NCBI GenBank assembly: GCA_947252455.1
Contig: CAMXVQ010000003.1
Location: forward strand, 30,829-94,828
Length of the DNA stretch: 64,000 nucleotides
Direction of reading: 5' to 3'
Source of the DNA: an uncultured Atopobium sp.
Lineage (GTDB): Bacteria; Actinomycetota; Coriobacteriia; Coriobacteriales; Atopobiaceae
The notes under the pieces were generated by a model. That model made no database searches. It was given only the letters and a program-made list of their open reading frames with translations, and was not told where the DNA came from. The position numbers and the translations under genes were made by a program. Of this stretch, positions 44,731 to 54,694 are shown in pieces; the stretch's first letter is position 1; each line of letters opens with the position of its first letter.

Positions 44731-47226
44731 TTAGCTGCGGGTTACAACATACGCATGGTGTACATTTTGCGTACGCGCAAAATCAAAAGGAATGGTATCC
44801 GCGGTAATATCGTGTATGACAACGCCTGCTTTGGTAAGTGCTTCTTTGTTGAGCGTAAAGTGCTTAAGATTGCAGCAAAACAGCGCTTTTCCATCTCGTG
44901 TTAAGAGACGAGAAAGTGTAATAATTAACTCAACATGATCACGCGCAACATCCCATGTTTTTCCATGCATTTTATTTGAATTTGAAAACGTTGGAACGTC
45001 ACATAAAATAAGATCCCACCTGTTTTTGCTATGACGCATGTCTTGTATCCACGTAAGTACATCCGCACGAATGTATTCATGCTGATTTCCTTTAAATCCG
45101 TTTCGTTCCATGTTACGTTGTGCCCATTGAAGTGTTGGCGCGCTCATGTCAACTGTTGTGGTATAGTTTGCGCCTCCATCGGCAGCATAGCAGGTAGATG
45201 TTGCAGTATAGGCAAACAGATTCAAAAAGCGTTTGGAACCTTTCATTGCTTTTGCCATCTCGCGCACGCGGTTTCTTACTTCTCTAAAGTCAAGAAAAAT
45301 TCCGCAGTCATGGCGTGCGGTAAAATTAACTTCAAAAATCAAGCCGCCTTCTTCGATAAGATGAGATCCTTCGGGCATGCCTGATTTGCACAAAGGCGAT
45401 GAGCTTGCATTGCGTACAGCCGACGTGTTTGCATTACGCAAAGCCGCCGTGCTTGTATCGCGCGTCCGCACGGTTTTACGAGCATTATTTGTCTGTGGCA
45501 TATGATATTGCGATCCACCTTTTGCCTGCATTCTGGTGTGAACGAATACATCTTCGGGTTTGGTTTGGAGTATCAGCGATGCAATATGCAACGTATCATA
45601 GAGTCTGAGCTTGGCTTTCACGGAATCGATAACTTTTGGTGCTTTATATTCAGAAATATTAAGCCAACGTTGCGCCGATCCATCTTGTGTTGCGGTCTTT
45701 GTGGTGCGCGCCTGATACGCATTAAACACATCTATTGAACAGGCAAAATCGGGGAGATCTGCATCGTAGACGCGGTAGCAGCTAACATCTTCTCGTTTTG
45801 CCCAAGACCCGCGCTGCTTGAGCGTTTTCTTAAGACGCGCAGCAAATTGGGCTGCACCTTTATCAAATATCGTAATGTCTTGTATGCGTCCTTGCGACCA
45901 AGCGCCGCCAAGTTCGCAAGAAAACAATTCACGCGCGGCAGGACGTAGATTACCAAACAGCACGGTTTGCGTACCCAGGCGCGTGGTGCACGTTTGCGCA
46001 AGTAAAGCATCGCCAGCTTCGTGTGCTAACTCTTCGGGAATGCTTATCGTTAAACTGTGTTTAAGCGTCTCAGAAGAATCTTTAGACGGCTCATGCTCCT
46101 TACAAGTTGCCTGTGCTGCTCGAATAAGTTTACTCACTCTATCAGCACATACGGCAGTTGAGCTTACATCTGTTTGGCTTGCGTTGAATATAAACGCGGT
46201 TGCAGATGCGTTGCTTGCAACGTGAGGCGCGTTTGAGTTATTTGCAATGCTTTGACCTTGCGAAAACTTGGTATATCGTTGTATAAATTCGTCAAAATCA
46301 ACAGTTTCAAAATTTACGCGGGCAGCTGATATATGAGCACGCGAGAGCATAAAGCGTATAGTTTGTATACTTTTGCGTTGAGCGGACGGATCATCGTATA
46401 AAACCAGAGTGCACCTATGATTTTGATAGCGTTGCTCATCGTTTTTTGATTGTTCGACGACGTTTTCCCATGTATCGGGCTGGTGACCTTTCCACTTTAA
46501 AAATCCCCAATGTATACGATTACGACCACATGCAAGATGTAGCGCTTGTTCTACAGCTTCAATGCAGAGCGTTCCACTTTGAGGATATGCACATACCAGT
46601 GTTGCATGCTCATGTCGCACACAACTGTACCAGCTGCTTTGACTTAACAGAGCAGCTGCATAATCAGAACGCAAAAATGCAAGATGATGTTGCGTACTCT
46701 TTTGAGCCTCCCAGCCGCGCTTAAAAAGTGGCTCACCACTTAAATCAATACCGAGTGTTGCACGGTTTTTTGCAATGCGTAGCGAAATCATTACATCGGG
46801 GTGATGTGTGTCAATAGATGGACGCCATCCTTGCGTTTTTATACATGCATCGCATAGAGCGTCTTTTACCTTTTGCGCACTAAATATAGAATTGCTGAGG
46901 TTTTCATTGGTACCATGAGCGTCAATTGCACAGGTTGTACCACGATCTATATGCTCCCACCAGGGAATTTCCGCTGCTTGTTGGTAGAGTGTTTGCGCAT
47001 TTGTTGCATCGATATGTTTGATAACATACACAATGCGTGACGCTAAGCGCGTATAAAGACATATGCTATATGCATCTTTAAGTGTCGAAAAAAACTGTAC
47101 ACGTCCTTGCAGCGGACGTGTTTTTACCGGAGCAATGCTTCGCAACTCGCGACTTAACAGCTGTTCAAATCCCAAGGGACAGCTTGCAAAAAACTCCATT
47201 TGATCTGCAATTGGCTGATTACTCAT
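44731..47226 (-). CDS. rlmL: RlmKL-type 23S rRNA methyltransferase with degenerate N-terminal half
   Basis: An 831-residue fusion. The THUMP domain (about 10-165) is followed by the RlmL-like methyltransferase region. The usual DPMCGSGTLLIEA motif reads CAYPQSGTLCIEA, and no NPPYG catalytic motif can be found; a low-complexity stretch (about 325-395) sits where it would be expected. The C-terminal RlmK half is better kept: WAKREDVSCYRVYDADLPDF, LNLFAYTATSTCYAADGGAN, TTVDMSAPTLQWAQRNMERN and CDVPTFSNS (usually DPPTFSNS). A variable Arg/Ser/Ala-rich stretch (about 575-610) separates subdomains. It probably makes m7G2069 but perhaps not m2G2445. Start after AAAGGAG. Confidence 0.85.
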   Translation of the reverse strand: MSNQPIADQMEFFASCPLGFEQLLSRELRSIAPVKTRPLQGRVQFFSTLKDAYSICLYTRLASRIVYVIKHIDATNAQTLYQQAAEIPWWEHIDRGTTCAIDAHGTNENLSNSIFSAQKVKDALCDACIKTQGWRPSIDTHHPDVMISLRIAKNRATLGIDLSGEPLFKRGWEAQKSTQHHLAFLRSDYAAALLSQSSWYSCVRHEHATLVCAYPQSGTLCIEAVEQALHLACGRNRIHWGFLKWKGHQPDTWENVVEQSKNDEQRYQNHRCTLVLYDDPSAQRKSIQTIRFMLSRAHISAARVNFETVDFDEFIQRYTKFSQGQSIANNSNAPHVASNASATAFIFNASQTDVSSTAVCADRVSKLIRAAQATCKEHEPSKDSSETLKHSLTISIPEELAHEAGDALLAQTCTTRLGTQTVLFGNLRPAARELFSCELGGAWSQGRIQDITIFDKGAAQFAARLKKTLKQRGSWAKREDVSCYRVYDADLPDFACSIDVFNAYQARTTKTATQDGSAQRWLNISEYKAPKVIDSVKAKLRLYDTLHIASLILQTKPEDVFVHTRMQAKGGSQYHMPQTNNARKTVRTRDTSTAALRNANTSAVRNASSSPLCKSGMPEGSHLIEEGGLIFEVNFTARHDCGIFLDFREVRNRVREMAKAMKGSKRFLNLFAYTATSTCYAADGGANYTTTVDMSAPTLQWAQRNMERNGFKGNQHEYIRADVLTWIQDMRHSKNRWDLILCDVPTFSNSNKMHGKTWDVARDHVELIITLSRLLTRDGKALFCCNLKHFTLNKEALTKAGVVIHDITADTIPFDFARTQNVHHAYVVTRS

Positions 47227-47675
47227 GGGTTAGATCGCTCCTTTGAACACTTTGTTATGCTACGTAGATGACGCGCAGTTTACTATGACGCAATGCTTAT
47301 ATTTTTTTTGCTTAGCAATATCTTTGTAATATATAACGCTTCTATCTAGCATAGAGGATATTTGCGCGCGCACACGTCATAACATGTTGTAATACGCTTT
47401 ATACATCCTAAAAATATAACGCTGCCAATCTTGAAAAGACATCTATGCTTGTTTACATGACCAAAAATTTAGCGGTAGATGATAGCTCAGAGGTATCTGT
47501 GAAGCATACACATAAAGCTTATGTGTTGCTTTATACGAACATATGACCAGCTAAGTGCTTCATTGCCTTCACGCAATATGAAAGCGTTTGTTTCCATCTT
47601 TACATCTGTCGTAATGTTACCTATGATGGTTTTGTGTGTAATTTTTTTCTTTCAACTAAAACCAAGGAGATTTTG
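47227..47675. other. 449-bp non-coding region
   Basis: AT-rich divergent region between rlmKL and the phosphohexomutase gene. No operator palindrome, RNA or small gene was recognised. Confidence 0.4.
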
Positions 47676-49400
47676 ATGGATTCACAAACTCAAGAGCGCA
47701 TTGAGCTGTGGCGTAAGCATGTAGAAGACGAAGATTTACGCCAAGAGCTACAAAGTCTTTTAGATGCAGATTCCCAAGAAAAACTCAACGATGCATTTTA
47801 TCGTTGTCTTGAATTTGGTACTGCTGGTTTGCGCGGAACGCTTGGTGTTGGTACCAATCGTATGAATGTTTATGTGGTGGCTCAGGCAACACAGGGAGTT
47901 GCGGATTATCTCAACGCTCATTTTGATAATCCCAGCGTGGCAATTGGTCGCGATTCTCGTTTAAAGGGCGAGGATTTCCAAAATATTGCAGCTCGTGTTT
48001 TGGCAGCTAACGGTATTCATGTGTATGTTTACCCGCGTATCGAGCCAGTGCCTGCGCTTTCGTTTGCTGTTCGTCATCTTCACACATCGGCTGGTATTGT
48101 TATTACCGCTTCTCATAATCCAGCAATTTATAACGGTTATAAAGTGTATAACGATAACGGCGGTCAAATTGCCAATGAATGCGCTGCCGAGATTTCGGCA
48201 TCTATTGCAAAAACGCCCGTTTTTGGCGGAGCAAAACTCATCAGCTTTGACGAAGGTCTTGAGCGTGGACTTATTGAGTGGACGCATGAAGAAGTGCTTG
48301 ATTCGTTTATCGAAAACGTTATGAAAACTTCTGTTGAGGGCTTTAAGGCTTCTGATGGTTATAAAGTTGTGTATACGCCGCTTAACGGTACTGGTAGAGA
48401 ATGTGTTACTCGTATCTTAAAGAAGCTTGGCGTAGAAGATGTAACCATTGTTCCCGAGCAGGAATTTCCAGATGGTAATTTCCCAACCTGTACCTATCCT
48501 AACCCCGAATTTAGAAAGACTTGGAATTTAGGTTTACAATTAGCCGATAAAGTTAAGCCAAATCTGTTGGTTGCAACCGACCCCGATGCCGATCGTATGG
48601 GTACCGCCATTCCTCACAACGGTGATTATGTGCTGCTCTCTGGTAACGAAATGGGCGTTTTGCTTATGGATTGGCGTGCTCGTATGGCGCGCGAGCAAGG
48701 CGAGGATGTTGCCTCTAAAGTATGTGTGTCATCTATCGTTTCTTCTGATATGAGCTGCGCGCTTGCAGAAAAATGGGGCTTTGAGCTCAGACGCGTGTTA
48801 ACCGGTTTTAAATACATTGGCGAGCAGGTAGACCAGTTAACCGATAAAGGCGAACAAGATCGTTTCTTGTTTGGTTTTGAGGAGTCATACGGCTATCTTG
48901 CAGGAACTCATGCGCGCGATAAAGACGCTATTACTGCCACGATGCTCTGTGTTGAAATGGCAAGCTATTATGCTGAGCTGGGCTTAGACTTATACGAAGC
49001 TATGGATAAACTTTATCAACGCTATGGCTATTACCTTAACAAAACGGTGAGTGCAGCATTTATGGGCGAAGCTGGAGCTCAAAAGATCGTTGCTCTTATG
49101 AATAAGCTCCGTACGGCAGCTCCTTGTGAGTTTGGCGGCCTGCGCGTAGAGTCTATGGTAGATTACCTTACCGATTGTGAAATGCAGCGTATTTCTGGGT
49201 TGCAGAAAGAGCCAAGTCAGCTGTTGCCACATGCAAATGTTCTTGAGTTTAACTTAGAAGGCAAAAATAAGCTTATTATTCGTCCTTCTGGTACCGAGCC
49301 AAAGATCAAAGCATACATCTTTACTTATGGTTCTACGCGCGAGGATGCGCTACGCCTGCAAGACGAGTTGTCTTCTACGATTGACGAGCTGTTTGCGTAA
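47676..49400 (+). CDS. pgm: Alpha-phosphoglucomutase/phosphomannomutase
   Basis: A 574-residue alpha-D-phosphohexomutase interconverting hexose-1-P and hexose-6-P. The start at 47676 follows CCAAGGAGA. Motifs are GTAGLRGTLGVGTNRMN near the N-terminus, the phosphoserine loop ITASHNPAIYNGYKVY, the metal-binding loop ATDPDADRMG, the sugar-binding GFEESYGYLAG and the phosphate-binding RPSGTEPKIK. Length and the FGTAGLRG start place it with the PgcA/PGM2 group of Gram-positive bacteria. It feeds UDP-glucose and other nucleotide sugars for wall glycans. Confidence 0.96.
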   Translation: MDSQTQERIELWRKHVEDEDLRQELQSLLDADSQEKLNDAFYRCLEFGTAGLRGTLGVGTNRMNVYVVAQATQGVADYLNAHFDNPSVAIGRDSRLKGEDFQNIAARVLAANGIHVYVYPRIEPVPALSFAVRHLHTSAGIVITASHNPAIYNGYKVYNDNGGQIANECAAEISASIAKTPVFGGAKLISFDEGLERGLIEWTHEEVLDSFIENVMKTSVEGFKASDGYKVVYTPLNGTGRECVTRILKKLGVEDVTIVPEQEFPDGNFPTCTYPNPEFRKTWNLGLQLADKVKPNLLVATDPDADRMGTAIPHNGDYVLLSGNEMGVLLMDWRARMAREQGEDVASKVCVSSIVSSDMSCALAEKWGFELRRVLTGFKYIGEQVDQLTDKGEQDRFLFGFEESYGYLAGTHARDKDAITATMLCVEMASYYAELGLDLYEAMDKLYQRYGYYLNKTVSAAFMGEAGAQKIVALMNKLRTAAPCEFGGLRVESMVDYLTDCEMQRISGLQKEPSQLLPHANVLEFNLEGKNKLIIRPSGTEPKIKAYIFTYGSTREDALRLQDELSSTIDELFA

Positions 49401-49500
49401 AATGTCGTATCGTAAGGCGTGTTATGCTTGCGCTTATTAAGATGTAAAAGTAGTGCAAGTGTAGTAAACGTGTACGTGCCATATGTGATGTTCAATAAAA

Positions 49501-49538
49501 ACGTGCTCAGACTTATAAGAGTTTGAGCACGTATTTTA
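49501..49538. terminator. Bidirectional terminator between pgm and argR
   Basis: ACGTGCTCA (49501-49509) pairs with TGAGCACGT (49524-49532), extended by GAC/GTT pairs, with A-rich and T-rich flanks. Confidence 0.85.
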
Positions 49539-49592
49539 TGCTGATTCTATCTGTAGCTTTTGGACTGTAAACGCCTGCTTTGTGTAGGCTTC

Positions 49593-50036
49593 TTATTTCA
49601 TAAGGGTAGAATTGCGCAGCTTATTGATGAGCGAAACAAAATCTTCGGCAGCTTCCATGTCATCTGCTACCACTAATACGGTGTCATTACCTGCAACAGA
49701 GCCTTTAATTTCGGGAAGCGATGCCGCGTCAACTGCAGCAGCAACACCGGGTGCAGTGCCTGGTTGTGAATGGATAACTATTAAGTTACCAGCTTGGTCA
49801 ATATTGGTAACAAATTCCGACACCATGCGTTGTAAATGGAGATCTTCGGCAAGGACATAAATTCCTTCTTGAAGCTTACGCAATCCCATATCGGCAATAT
49901 CACGAGAAACCGTTGCTTGCGTGCAATTAAACCCAAGAGCTTGCAGTTGATCCACCAAAGCTTTTTGAGTACGAATTGATTGTCCGCGAACAACGTCACG
50001 TATAGCGTCTTGTCTATTGTTGCGCCGCTTAACCAT
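49593..50036 (-). CDS. argR: Arginine repressor
   Basis: A 147-residue ArgR. The start at 50036 follows GGAGG; the longer frame to 50093 has none. The N-terminal winged helix (RQDAIRDVVRGQSIRTQKAL, QATVSRDIADMGLRK) binds ARG boxes. The C-terminal domain forms the arginine-binding hexamer (HSQPGTAPGVAAAVDAASLP, EIKGSVAGNDTVLVV). It represses arginine synthesis or activates catabolism. No arg genes are adjacent; arcC at 31.6 kb is a possible target. Confidence 0.95.
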   Translation of the reverse strand: MVKRRNNRQDAIRDVVRGQSIRTQKALVDQLQALGFNCTQATVSRDIADMGLRKLQEGIYVLAEDLHLQRMVSEFVTNIDQAGNLIVIHSQPGTAPGVAAAVDAASLPEIKGSVAGNDTVLVVADDMEAAEDFVSLINKLRNSTLMK

Positions 50037-50402
50037 GTAAGCCTCCGAACATATTGAGCATTTCCTAGAGCACTCACGCATATTTTGGTTCATGTGCCTG
50101 TGGCTCTCTCACACCGCAGACGGTACAGATTTGTATACATGAATCTTTTGACAAATAAAGTGAGTATTAATCTTCTTAAAAATACGGAACTATGACTAAA
50201 AAGTCAATAATTGTTACATTTTGTTAATATTAGCGGGTAAAATGTTGCATAGAATTTATGAATGCAGCGGCTTTATACATTATATTCGTCCGCTGCAGGA
50301 AGCTTGTATTTGATATTCACTATAAATACGCTAAACTGAATCTATATGGATACATGTCTACCATGTTGCTGACTGTCTGTAAGGTACGAGGAGGCATAAC
50401 TA
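50037..50402. other. 366-bp divergent region (argR / C39-like gene)
   Basis: AT-rich. TTGACA at 50149 and TTGTTAATATTAGCGGGTAAAA near 50219 look promoter-like. A weak ARG-box-like AT pattern exists but is not convincing. No RNA or gene seen. Confidence 0.35.
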
Positions 50403-51506
50403 ATGGCATTTTTACAAGGTCCTCACACACGGGGTACAAACTCCTCGCGTCGCGGTCAAACGCTTTCTCGTGGAAATTCTGGTTCGCTTTCAAATCGCGA
50501 TGCTAAAGTAGCAGAGCCTGGTAAACGTCAGCGTTTTTCTCCTTATAAAAGCCATCGTAATTATCGTACGATTCGTGGAACAGACGCTGGCCTTAATTTG
50601 CGCCATTTTGAGCGTTCTCGCCGTTCTCGTAGGTTGTTCGGCTCGCTTTCAGACGATATGTTGGCATATATTTTAATTGGTATTTCAGCTGTTGTTTGCG
50701 TTGTTTTGTTGTTGTGTCTTGCCAACTGCGTAAGTGGATGTATCCACGGATGTTCTCATGAAGAAACTCCAGTTGTTCAGACCAATGAAATTGATTCTCG
50801 CGTTGAGGCTAGTACCTCGGAAAATCTTACCCATCAGTTTACGCCTGTGCTTGATTATGCTGATGATATTACCTGGATTGCCGCGCACGCGCATGAATAT
50901 AGTGACGAGCGTTTACCCGAGCTTGCAATTCGCGAGCAAACCGCCGCACCGTTTGTGAGAAGCATTCTTGATAGTAGTAAAAGCGTGTCTGCATCCGAGA
51001 TTACGCCGCAAAAAGGAAGCATGACTGCATATTATACGTGGGATAGCTTATGGGGTAATACGGCCTATGGGCAGGGAACTATTGCTACCGATGGTTCTGG
51101 TTTGGTGTCGTGGTTTATGATTCGTGCGATGCTTTTAGGCGATGCATCGCAAACACCTACCGATTTTGCTGAACAGGCAAAAGATTATGCAGACGATACC
51201 TGTGGAACGCAAGGCGAATTCTTTGCACAACATGCAAAAGATGCTGGTTTATCCATTAAGGAATATACGGTTTCAGCGGATAATTTAAAGCTTTCGTGCG
51301 ATGGAGAAAAAAAGCTTGCACTTGTGTGCTTAAAAGAGGGCTTTACCTCGCCATATCAGCATTGGGCTGTTGTTACACGGGTCAACAAAAATGGTACGGC
51401 GTCTTTGTATGATCCTACAAGCAAAACGGCTACAGATGCTACGTGGGAGCAAAGCAAAATTACCGATCAAATTTGTAAACTGTACGCGGTAAGCGCGGCG
51501 TCGTAG
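50403..51506 (+). CDS. Membrane-anchored C39-like peptidase fold protein with Cys-to-Ser change
   Basis: A 367-residue protein with a GAGGAGG ribosome binding site. The N-terminal cytoplasmic part (1-80) is very basic with many Arg/Ser; one membrane helix (about 86-108) precedes a short Cys-containing stalk (NCVSGCIHGCSHE). The outside domain (about 200-365) resembles peptidase_C39_2 domains: WGNTAYGQGTIATDGSGLVS, then HWAVVTRVNKNGTASLYDP with His320. In active relatives the first motif is SGCGPTS; here it is DGSGLVS with Ser232 in place of the catalytic Cys. It is probably an inactive binding domain or a serine variant. It precedes deoC but is not clearly linked to it. Confidence 0.78.
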   Translation: MAFLQGPHTRGTNSSRRGQTLSRGNSGSLSNRDAKVAEPGKRQRFSPYKSHRNYRTIRGTDAGLNLRHFERSRRSRRLFGSLSDDMLAYILIGISAVVCVVLLLCLANCVSGCIHGCSHEETPVVQTNEIDSRVEASTSENLTHQFTPVLDYADDITWIAAHAHEYSDERLPELAIREQTAAPFVRSILDSSKSVSASEITPQKGSMTAYYTWDSLWGNTAYGQGTIATDGSGLVSWFMIRAMLLGDASQTPTDFAEQAKDYADDTCGTQGEFFAQHAKDAGLSIKEYTVSADNLKLSCDGEKKLALVCLKEGFTSPYQHWAVVTRVNKNGTASLYDPTSKTATDATWEQSKITDQICKLYAVSAAS

Positions 51507-51649
51507 CGTTTGGCGCTTGGTGCTTGGCGCGTTGCATGACTTCGCGATCTAGGCATTTACGTGCGTATAGTGCGTATAGTGCGTATTGGTATGTGAGCTG
51601 ATCTTAGAGCATTGATCAGTCTTTTACAAGAAAGGTAGCGCAAAGCGGC

Positions 51650-52291
51650 ATGGAACTTAATCAGTATATTGATCACACGTGTTTAGCTCCTCATGCTACA
51701 AGGCATGATATTGAACGTTTATGCAACGAAGCAGTAAGCCATTCGTTTAAGACAGTTGCAATTAACGGCTGCTGGGTCTCATATGCAGCACAGCTCTTGC
51801 AGGGGAGCAACGTTGGTATAAGTGCCTGCATTGGTTTTCCTTTGGGTGCCATGACTTCTCAAGCAAAAGCATACGAAGCTCGCGAAGCTGCGCATAATGG
51901 TGCAACCGAAATTGATATGGTTATTAATATTGGTTTACTTAAAGATAAAGACTATGATGCGTGCACGGCAGATATTAAAGCTGTGGTAGACGCTGCACAA
52001 TTACCCGTTAAAGTTATTTTGGAGTGCTGCCTTTTGACAGCAGATGAAATTGTACAGGGTTGTATATGTGCACGTAATGCAGGTGCTGCTTTTGTTAAAA
52101 CAAGCACTGGTTTTTCTACGTATGGTGCGCGAGTTGAGGATGTAAAATTGATGAGGAAAACGGTTGGTTCAGCGCTTGGCGTAAAAGCGGCTGGTGGTAT
52201 TCATACATCTCAAGAAGCGCGTGCCATGATAGAAGCAGGTGCTTCGCGTATTGGTGCATCGGCTTCGCTTGCAATTTGTGGTGAAGCGTAA
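51650..52291 (+). CDS. deoC: Deoxyribose-phosphate aldolase
   Basis: A 213-residue class I aldolase cleaving 2-deoxyribose-5-P to acetaldehyde and glyceraldehyde-3-P. Motifs are NQYIDHTCLAPHATRHDIER, CIGFPLGAMTSQAKAYEA, EIDMVINIGLLK, VKVILECCLLT, the Schiff-base Lys in AAFVKTSTGFSTYGA and VKAAGGIHT. AAGAAAGG lies 12 nt before the ATG. Together with nucleoside phosphorylase it would allow use of deoxynucleosides, but the two genes are not linked. Confidence 0.96.
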   Translation: MELNQYIDHTCLAPHATRHDIERLCNEAVSHSFKTVAINGCWVSYAAQLLQGSNVGISACIGFPLGAMTSQAKAYEAREAAHNGATEIDMVINIGLLKDKDYDACTADIKAVVDAAQLPVKVILECCLLTADEIVQGCICARNAGAAFVKTSTGFSTYGARVEDVKLMRKTVGSALGVKAAGGIHTSQEARAMIEAGASRIGASASLAICGEA

Positions 52292-52341
52292 ATTTTCCTT
52301 AGAACATTTAAGCTCCTGTTCAAATACTGTGCAGGCGTTTT

Positions 52342-52391
52342 AAAAAAAAGTATCCCCTCACGTGCAGATTAATTTGATACGTGAGGGGATA
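52342..52391 (-). terminator. Strong terminator for the class A PBP gene
   Basis: TATCCCCTCACGT (52351-52363) pairs with ACGTGAGGGGATA (52379-52391). On the - strand a run of eight T follows, so it mainly serves the PBP gene; it can also stop deoC transcripts. Confidence 0.9.
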
Positions 52392-52474
52392 TCTTGTGTG
52401 CACAAATTTACATACGAGCTGCATAAAAGCGTATGAGCAGCATTCAAACGGCAACCATGAACAATCCACGATGC

Positions 52475-54694
52475 CTACCGTCGCGTGGGCGGTTGTTTGT
52501 TATCAGGCTTGCCGGGGTTTTTACCTCCCGGGTTTGTCCTGTTAGGCGTACCACCTGGATTAGTTCCGCCAGGATTATTTTGATTTGGCTGCCCTGGATT
52601 TCCTCCGTTAGGCTGATTGGGGTTTTGAGTATTTGGCTGAGACGGCGTCGTGGTTTGATTATGATTGTCACGACGATTGGGTTGCTCAGGATTTGCCGTT
52701 TCCAGTTTTTGCTCTTCCTCGAGAGTTTCAAGGGTATCGGTTTCACCTGTATTGGCATTGTCAGAGGTAAACTTAAAGGTCCACGAATTATTGGGCTTAA
52801 AGTCGATGGTTCCGCTTGCAGCTGGGAAATCGGCCGTGCCAGCATCACTGAGCGCCGCATTAATAAAATCGCCGAATAAAGGAACAGCGGTGTTGTAGGG
52901 GTGACCCAAGCCGCCGCCAACGCGTACAGGCACCTCTTCGATATATCCAAACCAGATAGCAACCGATAAATTGGGCGTAATGCCGCAGAACCACAAGTCA
53001 CGACATTCCTGAGAAGTTCCTGTTTTACCTGCAATAGGCTGTTTGATTCTTACAGTTCGAGCAAGCTGACCTGCGGTTCCTCCGCCTTTGCAAACGCCTT
53101 TCATAACATCAATGGTTGCGCGCGCAACTTCGGCCGAAATAATTTGGCTTGGTGTATCTTTGTGCTCGTACACCGTATTGCCGTTTCGGTCTTCGATCTT
53201 AGTAATTGCAATAGCATCGCGATGCTGACCTCCAGCTGCAATGGTTGCATATGCTTCTGCCATTTGAACAACGGGAACACCGTCTACACCTAGTGTCATA
53301 GAATCGTATGCGTCGAGCTTTGCATGAATGCCCAGGTTATGAGCCATTTCTGCAACATTGCTGTTACCAAGTGTTTGTGCAATTTGTACAAAACCAGTGT
53401 TTGAAGACACCGCAAACGCTTGTTGCACGCTAATTGTTCCAAAACTTTGGTTACCAAAGTTACCAAGCGTCCACAAAGGAGTTACTTGAATAGGTGAATT
53501 ACAGTTAACGCGTGTTTGTGGGCTCATACCATTGTTAATAGCGCAGGCAAGCGTAAACGTTTTAAATGCAGAACCAGTTTGGCGATATGCTTGTGTTGCC
53601 AGGTTAAATTGATTACTACTATAGTCTTTACCGCCAATCATAGCCTTAATGTAGCCAGTTTGCGGCTCAACAGCAACTAAAGCTGCTTCTAGACGCTTAT
53701 TACCAATGAGCTTGAGTCTTCTTGTTGTTACTTCTTGCGCTTTATCTTGAATAACGGGGTCAAGCGTTGTGTAAACCTTTAGGCCTCCTTGCATAACCGT
53801 ATTTTTATCAAAATCGGCAAGCAAAAGTTGTTTAATATAATCTGCAAAGTAGGGATAACGTCCTTTATTGGTACTGAATTTACCAGGGTTTACCTGCAGT
53901 GATTCGGCTATTGCTGCGTCGTACTCGTCTTGTGTAATGTCGCCCGAGGAAAGCATGCGCTGCAGCACGATGTTTCTACGGGTAACAGCATTATCAGGAT
54001 TAACTAGTGGATCGTATGACGATGGCGCTTGCGGCAATCCTGCAAGTGTTGCGCTTTCAGCAAGGGTTAAATCTTTGGCATTTTTGTTGAAGTATGTAAT
54101 GGCAGCAGCTTGAATACCATAGGCTCCGTGGCCAAAATAGATGGTATTTAAATACATATTCAGAATTTGATCTTTGGTATACATTTTTTCCATTTGAATG
54201 GAAATATAAGCCTCGCGAACTTTACGGCGAATAGTTTGCTCAAACTGCTCTTTTGATAAAACGGTGTTACGAACAAGCTGCTGAGTGATGGTTGAGGCAC
54301 CTTCAGATCCTCCGCGCGCGGTTTTTACAACTGCACGAATAATACCTTGGGGGTCAACACCGTTGTGCTTGTAAAATCGGCTGTCTTCGGTATCTACAAT
54401 AGCTTTTAACACGTAAGGTGAAATTTGATCTTCAGAAACGCTTCGTCTGTTTTGTAGGTAAAATTCTGCAATCACCGAATGATCTGCTGCGTAAACGGTG
54501 GTAGGTTCTCCTACGACATATGCATCTGCTGAGGTGTAATCGGGCAGGTCTTGAAGCCACGAAGAAATAAGAGAGCTTAAGGAAAATGCAAGTGCAAGGC
54601 CAAATAATGCTATAAAGCCAAAGGCACCGGCTATTCCAAATTTAACTGCATGTGTTTTACTGTGTTGTCGTGCTCTACGGGTTCTTACGCCCAT
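52475..54694 (-). CDS. Class A penicillin-binding protein (glycosyltransferase/transpeptidase)
   Basis: A 739-residue bifunctional peptidoglycan synthase. A basic N-terminus and one membrane helix (about 18-45) come first. The GT51 transglycosylase domain (about 80-250) carries DTEDSRFYKHNGVD, the catalytic Glu region, and GGSEGASTITQQLVRN. The transpeptidase domain (about 330-620) has the SxxK in RQTGSAFKTF, SSN in AVSSNTGFVQ and KTGT in GKTGTSQECRDLW. The tail (about 660-739) is Pro/Asn/Gly/Gln-rich (repeats of NPGG and QPN), likely wall-embedded. AAGGAGG precedes the ATG. It synthesises septal or lateral wall. Confidence 0.97.
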   Translation of the reverse strand: MGVRTRRARQHSKTHAVKFGIAGAFGFIALFGLALAFSLSSLISSWLQDLPDYTSADAYVVGEPTTVYAADHSVIAEFYLQNRRSVSEDQISPYVLKAIVDTEDSRFYKHNGVDPQGIIRAVVKTARGGSEGASTITQQLVRNTVLSKEQFEQTIRRKVREAYISIQMEKMYTKDQILNMYLNTIYFGHGAYGIQAAAITYFNKNAKDLTLAESATLAGLPQAPSSYDPLVNPDNAVTRRNIVLQRMLSSGDITQDEYDAAIAESLQVNPGKFSTNKGRYPYFADYIKQLLLADFDKNTVMQGGLKVYTTLDPVIQDKAQEVTTRRLKLIGNKRLEAALVAVEPQTGYIKAMIGGKDYSSNQFNLATQAYRQTGSAFKTFTLACAINNGMSPQTRVNCNSPIQVTPLWTLGNFGNQSFGTISVQQAFAVSSNTGFVQIAQTLGNSNVAEMAHNLGIHAKLDAYDSMTLGVDGVPVVQMAEAYATIAAGGQHRDAIAITKIEDRNGNTVYEHKDTPSQIISAEVARATIDVMKGVCKGGGTAGQLARTVRIKQPIAGKTGTSQECRDLWFCGITPNLSVAIWFGYIEEVPVRVGGGLGHPYNTAVPLFGDFINAALSDAGTADFPAASGTIDFKPNNSWTFKFTSDNANTGETDTLETLEEEQKLETANPEQPNRRDNHNQTTTPSQPNTQNPNQPNGGNPGQPNQNNPGGTNPGGTPNRTNPGGKNPGKPDNKQPPTRR

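Noticed and set aside
44632..44904. + strand ORF of 90 residues before rlmKL
   Set aside because: It overlaps the real - strand rlmKL gene and a terminator hairpin; no family resemblance.
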